Source: Bacillus zhangzhouensis (GTDB lineage: Bacteria > Bacillota > Bacilli > Bacillales > Bacillaceae). From it: a stretch of 64,000 nucleotides of DNA. Within the stretch, counting starts at the first letter, position 1. Every line of letters starts with the position of its first letter. Made by a program: the position numbers and the translations under genes. Under the pieces are notes generated by a model, which ran no database searches, had not been told where the DNA came from, and worked only from the letters and a program-made list of their open reading frames with translations. Below are positions 17,253-27,450 of this stretch, piece by piece. The stretch spans positions 1-64,000 of the forward strand of contig NZ_JOTP01000014.1 in the NCBI RefSeq assembly GCF_000715205.1, given 5' to 3'.

Positions 17253-18890
17253 ATGATGTCGATTCAACCACAGACGATCGGCTCCCTATTAAGAGAGAAA
17301 AAGGAGCAGCACCCAGCACATGAAGCCATTGTTTATCCAAAACGTTCTTTACGTTATTCATACGAAGCGTTTTATAGAAAGGTCAAGGAAACAGGTAAAG
17401 GTCTAATGGCATTAGGGGTTCAAAAGGGGGATCATATCGCCATCATGGCACCAAATGTACCTGAATGGCTCATTCTACAATTCGCCTCTGCCTCCATCGG
17501 AGCTGTTCTTGTCACCGTGAATACGAATTTTCAATCACAGGAACTCGCTTATTTACTAAAGCACTCTGATAGCAAAATGCTGTTTATCGTAGACGGGTTC
17601 AAAGAGACATCCTATGTCAGAATGATTGAAGAACTGATCCCAGAGCTTCAAACAGCTAATCAAGATGAGATATCATCGGCATCATTTCCTTATTTAAAAA
17701 GTGTCGTATATATTGGCCAGAACGTACCAAACGGCATGCGTAGCTGGGACAGCATACAAGTTGCTGCCAAAAGAACGGAGGCGCATGAATGGGAAAAACG
17801 AATGAATCAGCTGTCCCCTGATGATGTCATTAATATGCAATATACCTCAGGTACAACCGGCTATCCAAAAGGAGTCATGCTCAGTCATACCAACATCGTC
17901 TGCAATGCCAGTCAAATCGCTGATTGTATGAAACTCACCCAACAAGACCGAATGTGTATCCCAGTACCCTTCTTTCATTGCTTTGGCTCTGTTCTTGGGG
18001 TGCTTGCTTGTCTGACAAAAGGGGGAACGATCATCCCAGTTGAATCTTTCCATCCAGAGCGAGTACTTCAAACAGTTGAAAAAGAAAAGTGCACCGTTCT
18101 TCACGGCGTCCCGACGATGTTCAACGCAGAGCTTGATCATCCGAATTTTCTCCATTATGATCTGTCCACATTACGAACGGGTATTATGGCCGGTTCACTT
18201 TGCCCATCTCATGTGATGAAGGCAGTTATTGAAAAAATGGGTTTGAGGGAGCTCACGATTGCCTATGGTCAGACCGAAAGCTCACCTGTCATTACTCAAA
18301 CAAGAACCGATGATCCATTTGAAAGACGGGTTCAAACAGTCGGGCGGGCGCTTCCTCACATCGAAGTGAAAATCGTCGCACCAGGCACATCGAGTGAGGT
18401 GCCGAGAGGAGAGCAGGGGGAACTGTGTACAAGAGGCTATCATGTCATGAAAGGCTACTATAAAAATGAAGAAGCAACAAATGAAGTCATTGATAAGGAC
18501 GGGTGGCTTCATACGGGGGATTTAGCTGAGATGGATCATGACGGCTATGTGAAAATTACAGGCCGGCTGAAAGATATGATCATCAGAGGCGGAGAGAATG
18601 TTTACCCAAAAGAGATTGAAGATGTTCTTTACACTCATCCGGCCATTCTTGACGCACAGGTCGTTGGTATTCCTGACGAGACATACGGAGAAGAAGTAGC
18701 CGCATTTATTCGGCTCAAACAGGGGAGTACGGTCACGATTGAGACATTAACCAGCTATTGTCAGTCCCAAATGGCACGCTACAAAATCCCGAAATATTTT
18801 TTCATTACAGATGAGTATCCAATGACCGCATCAGGAAAGATTCAAAAATTTCGACTGAAAAAGCAGGCGCTTGATCTAATAAAGGAGTGA
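17253..18890 (+). CDS. yngI: Fatty/branched acyl-CoA synthetase YngI
   Basis: This 545-aa AMP-forming ligase activates a carboxylic acid to its CoA thioester. The P-loop YTSGTTGYPKGVMLSH lies near residue 195, YGQTESSPV near 338, and the hinge and A8 motif GRLKDMIIRGGENVYPKEIE near 440. The C-terminal lysine motif is MTASGKIQKFRLKK. The ribosome site AAGGAGG is 6 nt from the ATG. Second gene of the yngJ operon; its TGA is used in the Shine-Dalgarno region of yngHA. Substrate is likely a medium- or branched-chain acid. Confidence 0.88.
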   Translation: MMSIQPQTIGSLLREKKEQHPAHEAIVYPKRSLRYSYEAFYRKVKETGKGLMALGVQKGDHIAIMAPNVPEWLILQFASASIGAVLVTVNTNFQSQELAYLLKHSDSKMLFIVDGFKETSYVRMIEELIPELQTANQDEISSASFPYLKSVVYIGQNVPNGMRSWDSIQVAAKRTEAHEWEKRMNQLSPDDVINMQYTSGTTGYPKGVMLSHTNIVCNASQIADCMKLTQQDRMCIPVPFFHCFGSVLGVLACLTKGGTIIPVESFHPERVLQTVEKEKCTVLHGVPTMFNAELDHPNFLHYDLSTLRTGIMAGSLCPSHVMKAVIEKMGLRELTIAYGQTESSPVITQTRTDDPFERRVQTVGRALPHIEVKIVAPGTSSEVPRGEQGELCTRGYHVMKGYYKNEEATNEVIDKDGWLHTGDLAEMDHDGYVKITGRLKDMIIRGGENVYPKEIEDVLYTHPAILDAQVVGIPDETYGEEVAAFIRLKQGSTVTIETLTSYCQSQMARYKIPKYFFITDEYPMTASGKIQKFRLKKQALDLIKE

Positions 18891-18898
18891 AGGTAGCG

Positions 18899-20248
18899 AT
18901 GTTTCAACAAGTACTGATTGCCAATCGAGGCGAAATCGCTCGTAGAATTATTCGGACCTGTAAACGGCTCGGGATCAAAACAGTCGCCGTTTATTCAGAG
19001 GCAGATAAGCATGCCCTTCATGTGCAAGAAGCAGATAGCGCATTTCCAATCGGAGGCGCAAAAGTATCTGAAAGCTATTTAAATGTGGAAGCGATCATCA
19101 AGGTGGCCAAACAAACAAATACAGATGCCATCCATCCTGGATATGGTCTTTTATCAGAGAACGCCGATTTTGCTGATCGTTGTCGAAACGAAGGAATGGC
19201 CTTTATTGGACCAACTGCACAAGTCATTCAGCAAATGGGGAATAAAATTGAAGCGAGAAAAACGATGGAACAAGCGGGCATCCTAATCGTTCCAGGTGTA
19301 TCAGCCCCACTGCATGACGCAGACGAAGGGGTTAATAAAGCGCATTCGCTCGGTTATCCGGTCATGCTAAAGGCATCAAGCGGAGGCGGGGGAATTGGCA
19401 TGCAGCTCGTTCGAAGTGACGAGGAGCTGTACAGAGCGTTTGAAGGAAATCAAAAAAGAGCACAAAGCTTTTTCAACGACGGTACTTTGTATATGGAAAA
19501 GGTGATTGAACACGCGCGGCACATTGAAATTCAAGTCCTCTTTGATTCCTTCGGCCACGGGGTTCACTTATTTGAACGAGACTGTTCACTCCAGAGAAGA
19601 CATCAGAAAATCATTGAAGAAGCACCAGCCGCCTGTCTCGATGAATCGGTGAGACATCAGATGGGGCAAATGGCCGTCAAAGCAGCCAAAGCGATTGGCT
19701 ATGAAAATGCTGGTACGATTGAATGTTTAGTTGATCAAAATCAACAGTTTTATTTCCTAGAAATGAACACGAGATTGCAAGTAGAGCACCCTGTCACAGA
19801 AGAAATCACAGGAATTGACCTTGTCGAGGAGCAGCTGAAAATCGCTGCATCAGAGCCGCTTTCCTTTAATCAGGAGGATATTCATCAAATTGGGCATGCC
19901 ATCGAAGTGCGAATCTATGCTGAAGATCCAGTCACATTTTATCCATCACCAGGTACAATCACTACACTTTCTACACCTGTCGCCCCGTATATACGCCATG
20001 AGTCAAGTGTGACAAACGGGAGCGTTATTACTCCATTTTACGATCCAATGATTGCCAAAATGATTGTTTACGGCGATACACGAAAACTCGCAATAGAACG
20101 ATTAAAAGCGGCATTACAAGCATATAAAATAGAAGGGATCAAAACGAATTTACCACTTTTAAGGGAAATGGCCGGATCATCTGATTTCTTACATGGAAGG
20201 ATCACAACCGATTTTCTGATGAAAAAAAGGGAGGAAAACCGTTCATGA
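18899..20248 (+). CDS. yngHA: Biotin carboxylase subunit YngHA (AccC2)
   Basis: This 449-aa ATP-grasp enzyme carboxylates biotin with bicarbonate and ATP. Motifs seen are LIANRGEIARRIIRTCKRLG at the start, KASSGGGGIGMQLV (ATP-binding loop), MNTRLQVEHPVTEE and IEVRIYAEDP. A GTG at 18887 overlaps the ribosome site AAAGGAG, so ATG 18899 is chosen. With YngHB and YngE it would form an acyl-CoA carboxylase, probably for 3-methylcrotonyl-CoA in leucine breakdown. It overlaps yngHB by 4 bp. Confidence 0.9.
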   Translation: MFQQVLIANRGEIARRIIRTCKRLGIKTVAVYSEADKHALHVQEADSAFPIGGAKVSESYLNVEAIIKVAKQTNTDAIHPGYGLLSENADFADRCRNEGMAFIGPTAQVIQQMGNKIEARKTMEQAGILIVPGVSAPLHDADEGVNKAHSLGYPVMLKASSGGGGIGMQLVRSDEELYRAFEGNQKRAQSFFNDGTLYMEKVIEHARHIEIQVLFDSFGHGVHLFERDCSLQRRHQKIIEEAPAACLDESVRHQMGQMAVKAAKAIGYENAGTIECLVDQNQQFYFLEMNTRLQVEHPVTEEITGIDLVEEQLKIAASEPLSFNQEDIHQIGHAIEVRIYAEDPVTFYPSPGTITTLSTPVAPYIRHESSVTNGSVITPFYDPMIAKMIVYGDTRKLAIERLKAALQAYKIEGIKTNLPLLREMAGSSDFLHGRITTDFLMKKREENRS

Positions 20249-20460
20249 AAACCGTCACGATACAAATGGCCGGGAACTTATGGAAGCTTCTTGTAAAACA
20301 AGGGGATGAAGTGCAAAAAGGGCAGGAAGTCGCCATCTTAGAATCGATGAAAATGGAGATTCCAATCGTTGCAGAAGAGGCAGGTGTGATTAGCAAAGTG
20401 TATAAGGCAGAGGGTGAATTTGTCGATGAAGGAGAGGTGCTACTGGAGCTGACAGAATAG
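20245..20460 (+). CDS. yngHB: Biotin carboxyl carrier protein YngHB
   Basis: This 71-aa protein is a stand-alone biotinyl domain. The biotinylation motif ESMKMEI is centred at Lys36, in a hairpin formed by VAILESMKMEIPIVAEEAG. It shuttles carboxybiotin between YngHA and YngE. It overlaps yngHA by 4 bp (ATGA) and ends 12 bp before yngG, so the three are translationally close. Confidence 0.92.
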   Translation: MKTVTIQMAGNLWKLLVKQGDEVQKGQEVAILESMKMEIPIVAEEAGVISKVYKAEGEFVDEGEVLLELTE

Positions 20461-20472
20461 GAGGGAAGCCAA

Positions 20473-21378
20473 ATGGCATTACCAAAACGTGTGCTTATCA
20501 GAGAGGTCGGCCCGCGGGACGGACTGCAAAATGAATCAGCTTGGCTGGACACAAACGAGAAGCGAGCATGGATCGATTTACTAGCAGCATCCCGTCTTCC
20601 TTATATTGAAGTCACATCATTTGTCCATCCTAAATGGGTTCCAGCCTTAAAGGACGCCAAACAATTAGCCCAATCCTTAAACAAAAAAGACGATACCACC
20701 TATGCAGCACTCATTCCTAACGAAAAAGGCTTAGCCCATTTTTTTGAAGCAAATCTTGACGTAGGTGCTATGTTTATCTCTTCGAGTGAAACACATAACA
20801 AGAAGAATATGAATCAATCTATACATGAAACCCTTCCAGTCATCAAACAAATGACAGCAGATTTAAAAGCAGAAGGAAGGAACACTCGCGCGTATATTTC
20901 TACCGTGTTTGGCTGCCCCTATGAAAAACAAGTATCAATGGATCAAGTGCTGCGGTTAACGGATATTCTGCTCTCCTACGGCATCGATGAAATATCACTC
21001 GGTGATACCATCGGAGAAGCCCATCCGCTGCAAGTAGAAAGACGATTAGACATTTTACTTGAACGCTTTCCTGCTGATAAAATCGCTCTTCATTTTCATG
21101 ACACGAAGGGGATGGGGCTTGCGAATATATACACGGCATTAAAAGCTGGAATCACAATATTTGATTCCTCTAGCGGCGGGCTTGGCGGCTGTCCATATGC
21201 ACCTGGCTCTAGCGGGAATGTGGCGACAGAAGATGTGGTGCATATGCTTCAAAAACTGGGGATTGAAACAAATATCGACCTTCCTGCATTGATCAAAGCG
21301 GCAGAATGGATTGAAACAAAAGTAGAGCGAACCCTGCCTAGTCACTGCTTACGTGCTTTTCACTCTCATACTACTTAA
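20473..21378 (+). CDS. yngG: Hydroxymethylglutaryl-CoA lyase YngG
   Basis: This 301-aa TIM-barrel enzyme splits HMG-CoA into acetyl-CoA and acetoacetate, the last step of leucine degradation. The start REVGPRDGLQNE binds metal and substrate. LHFHDTKGMGLANI supplies metal-binding histidines, and the catalytic cysteine loop GGLGGCPYAPGSSGN is complete. The ribosome site GGAGGGAAGCCAA precedes ATG. Its presence strongly indicates that the operon serves leucine or isovalerate catabolism. Confidence 0.92.
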   Translation: MALPKRVLIREVGPRDGLQNESAWLDTNEKRAWIDLLAASRLPYIEVTSFVHPKWVPALKDAKQLAQSLNKKDDTTYAALIPNEKGLAHFFEANLDVGAMFISSSETHNKKNMNQSIHETLPVIKQMTADLKAEGRNTRAYISTVFGCPYEKQVSMDQVLRLTDILLSYGIDEISLGDTIGEAHPLQVERRLDILLERFPADKIALHFHDTKGMGLANIYTALKAGITIFDSSSGGLGGCPYAPGSSGNVATEDVVHMLQKLGIETNIDLPALIKAAEWIETKVERTLPSHCLRAFHSHTT

Positions 21379-21393
21379 TAAAGGATGAATGAC

Positions 21394-22176
21394 ATGACAT
21401 CATTGGTCAATTTTTCGATACAAGATGAGCAGATTGGCATCATGACCTTAAACAGACCAGAACAAGTGAATTCCCTATCTGCTGGGATGCTGGAGGAGAT
21501 CAACCAAACCATTCAAGAAATCAAACAAGATGAAAGCATCCGCTGTTTGCTCATAACAGGAGCTGGTTCTAAAGTCTTTTGCGCAGGAGCAGATTTAAAA
21601 GAACGACGCTTGATGACAGAAGAAGAAGCCAAAGAAGCCGTTCTTACGATTCAGCAAACCTTTACCGAGATTGAATCCCTGCCTATACCTGTCATTGCAG
21701 TCATGAACGGACACGCACTTGGCGGAGGCCTTGAGCTTGCACTGGCTTGTGATCTTCGCATTGCAAGAGCTGGAGCAAGACTCGGCCTGCCAGAAACAGG
21801 ACTAGCTATCATTCCAGGGGCCGGGGGTACGCAAAGACTTCCGCGCCTGATCGGGCTCGGTAAAGCAAAAGAGCTCATTTTCACAGGCGCTTCCTTACAA
21901 GCAGATGAAGCCTTACAAATCGGATTAATTGAACACATCTCTTTAGCAGATTCACTCATGAATGATGCCATCACCCTCGCAAAACAAATCGCTCAAAATG
22001 GACCTATCGCCTTAAAAGAAGCAAAACAAGCCATTCATTCTAGTCTTGATCACAATATACACACAGGTCTCATGAAAGAATACGAAGCCTATTTGCGTCT
22101 CATTCATACAAAAGATCGAATAGAAGGTCTTCAGGCTTTTCAAGAAAAACGAACGCCTCATTATAGAGGCAATTAG
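21394..22176 (+). CDS. yngF: Enoyl-CoA hydratase YngF (probable methylglutaconyl-CoA hydratase)
   Basis: This 260-aa crotonase-fold enzyme has both oxyanion-hole segments (VFCAGADLKERR and GHALGGGLELALACDL) and the catalytic glutamate region LPETGLAIIPGAGGTQRL. In this context it would hydrate 3-methylglutaconyl-CoA to HMG-CoA. ATG 21394 is preferred over ATG 21385, which directly abuts AAAGG. Between yngG (15 bp) and yngE (18 bp). Confidence 0.88.
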   Translation: MTSLVNFSIQDEQIGIMTLNRPEQVNSLSAGMLEEINQTIQEIKQDESIRCLLITGAGSKVFCAGADLKERRLMTEEEAKEAVLTIQQTFTEIESLPIPVIAVMNGHALGGGLELALACDLRIARAGARLGLPETGLAIIPGAGGTQRLPRLIGLGKAKELIFTGASLQADEALQIGLIEHISLADSLMNDAITLAKQIAQNGPIALKEAKQAIHSSLDHNIHTGLMKEYEAYLRLIHTKDRIEGLQAFQEKRTPHYRGN

Positions 22177-22194
22177 CAAGAAAGGGGAATGGGC

Positions 22195-23718
22195 ATGATC
22201 GAGGAATATGAATTAAATAAACAGCGAATTCTTAAAGGCGGGTCCGAGCGATATCATCAAAAAAACAAAGAAAAAGGAAAATTGTTCGTCCGTGATCGGC
22301 TCCAGTTATTATTGGATCAGGATTCTTTTATTGAAGATGCTATGTTTGCAGAGTGTAAAGATGAACATTTACCAGCAGATGGTGTCGTCACAGGGACGGG
22401 GCGTATGAATGGACAGACAGTTTGCGTCATGGCGAATGACTCTACCGTAAAAGCTGGCTCATGGGGCGTCAAAACGGTCGAGAAAATCATTAGAATCCAA
22501 GAAACAGCCGAGAAGCTCAACTGTCCGATGCTGTATTTAGTCGACTCTGCGGGTGCTAGAATCACCGATCAAATCGCCATGTTTCCAGGCAGAAGGGGGG
22601 CAGGGCGCATTTTTTATAACCAAGTCAAGCTGTCTGGACGTATCCCGCAAATTTGTTTACTATTTGGTCCTTCTGCGGCTGGCGGTGCTTACATCCCTGC
22701 TTTTTGTGATATCGTCGTCATGGTCGAAGGAAATGCCTCCATGTATTTAGGCTCTCCACGAATGGCCGAAATGGTGATTGGAGAAAAAGTATCACTCGAA
22801 GAAATGGGCGGGGCAAAAATGCATTGCAGCATTTCTGGATGCGGAGATATATTAGCGAAAACAGAGGAAGAGGCCATTCAAATCGCGCGTGATTATTTAA
22901 CCTACATGCCTGCCAACTATACGGAAAGACCAAAAACGAAAGCTGCAAAAGCACCTAAATCATCTGAGATATCCATCCAAGACCTCATCCCTAAAGGTCA
23001 GAATACACCTTTCGATATGTATCAACTCATTGATTTACTCATCGATGAAGGATCATTTTTTGAAATCAAAAAGCTGTTTGCCGCAGAGCTGATCACAGGC
23101 TTTGGCCGCATGAATGGTCAGCCTGTTGGTCTTATCGCCAACCAGCCGAGGGTGAAAGGCGGCGTCTTATTTCATGACTCGGCTGACAAAGCTGCCAAGT
23201 TTATTCAGCTATGTGACGCCTTTCATCTTCCACTTCTCTTTCTTGCGGATATACCGGGTTTTATGATTGGAACAAAAGTGGAACAAGCTGGCATTATTCG
23301 GCACGGGGCGAAAATGATCTCTGCTATGTCAGAGGCAACTGTTCCGAAAATATCCGTCATCGTGCGTAAAGCATACGGTGCAGGATTATATGCAATGGCA
23401 GGGCCTGCCTTTGAGCCGGATTGCTGCCTTGCTCTTCCATCGGCGCAAATCGCTGTGATGGGACCAGAAGCCGCAGTAAATGCTGTCTATGCGAATAAAA
23501 TTGCCGCACTGCCTGCCGAAGAGAGAGCCGCATTTATACAAGAGAAACGCAAGGAATACCAGGAAGATATGAATATATACGAGCTTGCCTCTGAAATGAT
23601 TGTCGACGGCGTCATCCCATTTGACCGTTTAAGAGCGGAACTGTGCAATAGATTACAAGCTTATACCTCTAAAGAGATGACATTTACGAGACGAAAACAT
23701 CCGGTTTATCCGGTCTAA
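22195..23718 (+). CDS. yngE: Acyl-CoA carboxylase carboxyltransferase subunit YngE
   Basis: This 507-aa protein has the tandem crotonase-like carboxyltransferase halves: VDSAGARITDQIAMFPGRRG and FGPSAAGGAYIPAF in the N-half, FLADIPGFMIGTKVEQAGII and VIVRKAYGAGLYAM in the C-half. It moves carboxyl from YngHB to an acyl-CoA, here probably 3-methylcrotonyl-CoA (propionyl-CoA is an alternative). ATG 22195 is preferred over 22189 for ribosome-site spacing. In B. subtilis this gene ends the operon; here another gene follows 13 bp later. Confidence 0.88.
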   Translation: MIEEYELNKQRILKGGSERYHQKNKEKGKLFVRDRLQLLLDQDSFIEDAMFAECKDEHLPADGVVTGTGRMNGQTVCVMANDSTVKAGSWGVKTVEKIIRIQETAEKLNCPMLYLVDSAGARITDQIAMFPGRRGAGRIFYNQVKLSGRIPQICLLFGPSAAGGAYIPAFCDIVVMVEGNASMYLGSPRMAEMVIGEKVSLEEMGGAKMHCSISGCGDILAKTEEEAIQIARDYLTYMPANYTERPKTKAAKAPKSSEISIQDLIPKGQNTPFDMYQLIDLLIDEGSFFEIKKLFAAELITGFGRMNGQPVGLIANQPRVKGGVLFHDSADKAAKFIQLCDAFHLPLLFLADIPGFMIGTKVEQAGIIRHGAKMISAMSEATVPKISVIVRKAYGAGLYAMAGPAFEPDCCLALPSAQIAVMGPEAAVNAVYANKIAALPAEERAAFIQEKRKEYQEDMNIYELASEMIVDGVIPFDRLRAELCNRLQAYTSKEMTFTRRKHPVYPV

Positions 23719-23731
23719 AGGGGGCTTCCTT

Positions 23732-25669
23732 ATGATGAACCTGAAACCAGCATGGATACCGGGAGAGCAGATGATCAAAACAACACGTCTTTACAAGTGG
23801 ATGCACTCACTTGGTTTTTCTACTTATGACGCATTCTATCAAGCTAGTATCGAGCGCACAGAATGGTTTTGGAAAGAAGCTGAAAAAGCCATCGGCATTC
23901 AGTGGAAGGTGCCGTATGAAGCCGCATTAGGTCAAGATTCATTCATGTGGCCAAAGTGGTATAAAGGCGGTCAATTAAACATCACCGAAACGGCCGTGGA
24001 CAAATGGACGGAGAAAGAAGAGACGAAACATCAACCAGCGGTGATTTGGGGAAATGAAGCTGGGGAAGAAAAGAGTTGGTCCTACCTCCATCTTCAGGAA
24101 AAAGTCAATCGTCTCGCAACTGGTTTTTTGAAGAAAGGGCTTCAAAAAGGGGATGTGGCGATCATCTATATGCCGATGCTTCCTGAAACGGTTGCTGTCA
24201 TGCTTGCCTTTGCAAAGATTGGCGTGATCTTTAGTCCGGTCTTCTCGGGCTATGGAAGCGAGCCTCTTGCCGTACGCATTCGTGCTTCAGGTGCAACCAT
24301 TGTCGTCACAGGGCATGAAATGACAAGGCGGGGAAAGACCATCAACATGCGAGCATGTGTCGCTGATGCGATCAAAAAAACAAATACCGTCAAAACAGTC
24401 ATTGTGCATGCTTCCTCTGATACTGGATATCAAGATGATGAAAGACTAAATGATGTATTAAAAGAACAGCCGATGAACGACGACACGACCTATGTTACAA
24501 ATGAAGACCCTCTCATGATCTTGTACACCTCTGGAACAACTGGTACGCCAAAAGGAGCTGTCCATACACACGCAGGCTTTCCTGTAAAAGCGGCTTTTGA
24601 TGCTGGTCTTTGTATGGATGTCAAAATAGGAGACCGGCTGTTTTGGCTCACAGACATGGGCTGGATGATGGGACCGTTTCTAGTCTTTGGCGGCTTGATC
24701 AATGGAGCCGCGATTGTTCTATATGACGGCGCACCCGATTATCCAGATGAACAGCATCTCTGGTCATTCATCCATCAACAGAAAGTGACCCATTTTGGGC
24801 TTTCGCCTACATTTGTTCGTTCTGCAATGCAGCAGAACCTTGCAGAAATTGAAATTCCGCATGTCAAAGCCATCATTTCTACCGGTGAACCTTGGAATGA
24901 AGCACCGTGGCAATGGCTTTTTGACACAATCGGTCAAAAGAACATCCCTATCTTAAACTATTCAGGGGGGACCGAAGTGTCTGGTGGCATTGTAGGAAGT
25001 ACTTTGCTTCGTCCGATCAAACCGATTCTCTTCAATGCGGCGATCTTAGGAATGGCGGCAGATGTGTATAATGAATCAGGTCAGAGCGTCATGAATGAAG
25101 TAGGGGAGCTTGTTGTGAAAAAGCCATGGGTCGGCATGACATGTGGTTTTTGGAATGAGCCTGAGCGTTATGAAGACACGTATTTCAAACGATTTGACGG
25201 GGTGTGGACACACGGTGATTGGGTCATGCAAACAGAGGACGGAGCATTCCATATCACGGGCAGATCGGATGATGTCATTAATACAGCAGGCAAACGCATC
25301 GGTCCAGCTGAAATTGAATCCATCCTTGTGGGACATCCGGCCGTGCACGAAGCCGCTGTGATTGGGGTAAAAGATGAGGTGAAGGGAGAGGCGCTCGTGT
25401 GTTTCATAGTGACCAGTTCACACTCTTTTGAAGAAGAAATGCTCATTCAAGAACTCAAAGCACACGTTGGTTCACATGCAGGAAAAGCGCTCACACCAAA
25501 AGAGATTCATCTTATTTCAGCTTTACCGAAAACAAGAAACGGAAAAATCGTCCGGCGTTTACTAAAAGGGGCGTATGAACAGAAGCCTTCACCAGACCTT
25601 TCTTCATTAGAAAACCCAAATGTGTATAACAGCATTTCTGCATACCTGAAAAGGAAACAGAATCAATAG
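23732..25669 (+). CDS. Acetyl/acetoacetyl-CoA synthetase-like AMP-forming ligase
   Basis: This 645-aa enzyme has an N-terminal ACAS_N-type region (MWPKWYKGGQLNITETAVDK), the AMP-binding loop LYTSGTTGTPKGAVHTH near residue 265, WLTDMGWMMGP, the hinge GRSDDVINTAGKRIGPAE near 510, and the C-terminal lysine motif LPKTRNGKIVRRLLKG. It sits 13 bp after yngE with AAGGGGG before its ATG, so it is co-transcribed. HMG-CoA lyase yields acetoacetate, so an acetoacetyl-CoA synthetase role is attractive, but acetate or propionate remain possible. I do not recall it in the B. subtilis operon. Confidence 0.8.
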   Translation: MMNLKPAWIPGEQMIKTTRLYKWMHSLGFSTYDAFYQASIERTEWFWKEAEKAIGIQWKVPYEAALGQDSFMWPKWYKGGQLNITETAVDKWTEKEETKHQPAVIWGNEAGEEKSWSYLHLQEKVNRLATGFLKKGLQKGDVAIIYMPMLPETVAVMLAFAKIGVIFSPVFSGYGSEPLAVRIRASGATIVVTGHEMTRRGKTINMRACVADAIKKTNTVKTVIVHASSDTGYQDDERLNDVLKEQPMNDDTTYVTNEDPLMILYTSGTTGTPKGAVHTHAGFPVKAAFDAGLCMDVKIGDRLFWLTDMGWMMGPFLVFGGLINGAAIVLYDGAPDYPDEQHLWSFIHQQKVTHFGLSPTFVRSAMQQNLAEIEIPHVKAIISTGEPWNEAPWQWLFDTIGQKNIPILNYSGGTEVSGGIVGSTLLRPIKPILFNAAILGMAADVYNESGQSVMNEVGELVVKKPWVGMTCGFWNEPERYEDTYFKRFDGVWTHGDWVMQTEDGAFHITGRSDDVINTAGKRIGPAEIESILVGHPAVHEAAVIGVKDEVKGEALVCFIVTSSHSFEEEMLIQELKAHVGSHAGKALTPKEIHLISALPKTRNGKIVRRLLKGAYEQKPSPDLSSLENPNVYNSISAYLKRKQNQ

Positions 25670-25700
25670 AAAAAAGACAGGAAGGACCCCTGTCTTTTTT
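25670..25700. terminator. Bidirectional terminator between the yng operon and cysI
   Basis: A 12-bp perfect stem (AAAAAAGACAGG / CCTGTCTTTTTT) with a 7-nt loop. T runs on both strands suit the convergent cysJI operon as well. Confidence 0.85.
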
Positions 25701-27418
25701 TATTGCACATGAAAATTCGTTCCATCGGTTGTTTCTTTGACAATACCTGCCCGTATCACAAAATCACCGAAATGTTCATTTTCTTCTCGTTCTTTTGCGT
25801 AGCGAGGGAGCAGAGAGCCAAGCTCGTTTAAAATGTCTTCTTCACCCACGTTTTCTCGGTACAGTTTACTTAACCTACTGCCATCAAACGCAGCGCCAAG
25901 ATACATGTTGTATTTGCCGGGTGATTTTCCGATAAAGCCAATTTCACCTAAAGCATGACGGGCACATCCATTTGGACATCCAGTCATTCGAATGGTGATT
26001 TCTTTATCACTTAAGCCGTTATCTTCTACAATCTCTTCAATTCTATCAATCAAGCGAGGAAGGTAGCGTTCTGCTTCTGCCATCGCTAAGCCGCAGGTTG
26101 GAAGAGAAACGCAAGCCATTGAACTGCGGCGCAGTGCAGAGTGCTGCTGGCCAGCTGATAAACCGAACTCCTGAATGAGCTGCTCGATTTGTTTCTTTTT
26201 ATGAGATGTGACATTTCCAATGATTAAATTTTGATTCGCTGTTAAGCGGAAGTCACCTGTATGAATCTTTGCGATTTCACGAATACCTGTCATCAGCGGG
26301 TAATCATCGTAATCCGTGATACGGCCGCCTTCTACAAACATCGTATAATGCCATCTGCCATTGATGCCTTTTACCCAGCCATAGCGGTCACCGTTATGAT
26401 CAAAGTGATAATCCCGTGCGTCTAAAAGAGTAAACCCAAGGCGGCGCTCAAGCTCTTCTTTTACATTCTCAAGGCCGAGGCGGTCCACTGTATATTTAAA
26501 GCGGGCATTTTTTCGCACTGAACGGTTTCCATAGTCACGCTGAATGGTGATGACTTGTTTAGCAATCTCCACGACCTGCTCAGGTGTACAAAAACCGATG
26601 ACCTTTGCAAGCTGAGGATATGTCGCTGTATCACCGTGAGTCATACCCATTCCGCCGCCAATCGCGACATTAAAGCCGACTAATTGATCTTGTTCGATAA
26701 TAGCAATGAAGCCTAGATCCTGCGAAAAAACATCAATATCGTTAGCAGGAGGGACCGCAACACCAATCTTGAATTTTCTTGGCAAATAAAGCGGCCCATA
26801 CATCGGCTCAACCTCCGTATCAGGCGTTGCCGCTACCTTTTCCTCATCAAGCCAAATCTCATGATACGCTCTTGTTTGAGGAAGCAGGTCATCACTTAAT
26901 TTTTTTGCCAGCTCGTACACATCATGGTGCACTTCCGATTGATAAGGATTCGATGTACACATCACATTCCGATTCACATCCCCGCAAGCAGCGATCGTAT
27001 CAAGCATAGTGGAATGAATGTCTTGAATGGTCTTTTTCATGTTCCATTTTAAAATACCGTGAAGCTGAAAGGTTTCACGAGTTGTCAGCTTTAACGTGCC
27101 ATTGCCGTATTTGTGAGCAAGCTCATCCATGACAAGCCACTGCTTTGATGTGGCGATTCCGCCAGGCAGACGTACACGCAGCATAAATTGATAGGCAGGC
27201 TCAAGCTTTTGTTTTTGTCGTTCATTTCTAAGGTCACGATCATCCTGTAAGTAGCTGCCGTGATGCTTCATCAGGCGGTTGTCATCATCAGGAATTCCCG
27301 CTGAAATCGGATCAAGCATCACTTCTTTTAACGTACCTCGTAAATAATCACTTTTTTCTTTGATTTCCTCTACGTCGCTCGGAGGTCCATCCGGCGCTGT
27401 GAATGCTGTCTTCACCAT
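25700..27418 (-). CDS. cysI: Sulfite reductase hemoprotein beta subunit CysI
   Basis: This 572-aa enzyme reduces sulfite to sulfide at a siroheme coupled to a 4Fe-4S cluster. The cluster cysteines are in [15 protein letters not shown] and [19 protein letters not shown]. Two ferredoxin-like sulfite/nitrite reductase half-domains are evident. The frame extends to 27442, but ATG at 27418 has AAAGGAG 10 nt upstream and gives a start like known CysI. It lies 32 bp after cysJ. Confidence 0.93.
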   Translation of the reverse strand: MVKTAFTAPDGPPSDVEEIKEKSDYLRGTLKEVMLDPISAGIPDDDNRLMKHHGSYLQDDRDLRNERQKQKLEPAYQFMLRVRLPGGIATSKQWLVMDELAHKYGNGTLKLTTRETFQLHGILKWNMKKTIQDIHSTMLDTIAACGDVNRNVMCTSNPYQSEVHHDVYELAKKLSDDLLPQTRAYHEIWLDEEKVAATPDTEVEPMYGPLYLPRKFKIGVAVPPANDIDVFSQDLGFIAIIEQDQLVGFNVAIGGGMGMTHGDTATYPQLAKVIGFCTPEQVVEIAKQVITIQRDYGNRSVRKNARFKYTVDRLGLENVKEELERRLGFTLLDARDYHFDHNGDRYGWVKGINGRWHYTMFVEGGRITDYDDYPLMTGIREIAKIHTGDFRLTANQNLIIGNVTSHKKKQIEQLIQEFGLSAGQQHSALRRSSMACVSLPTCGLAMAEAERYLPRLIDRIEEIVEDNGLSDKEITIRMTGCPNGCARHALGEIGFIGKSPGKYNMYLGAAFDGSRLSKLYRENVGEEDILNELGSLLPRYAKEREENEHFGDFVIRAGIVKETTDGTNFHVQ

Positions 27419-27450
27419 GTCGTAAAAGCTCCTTTCTTTCAAGCATCAAA

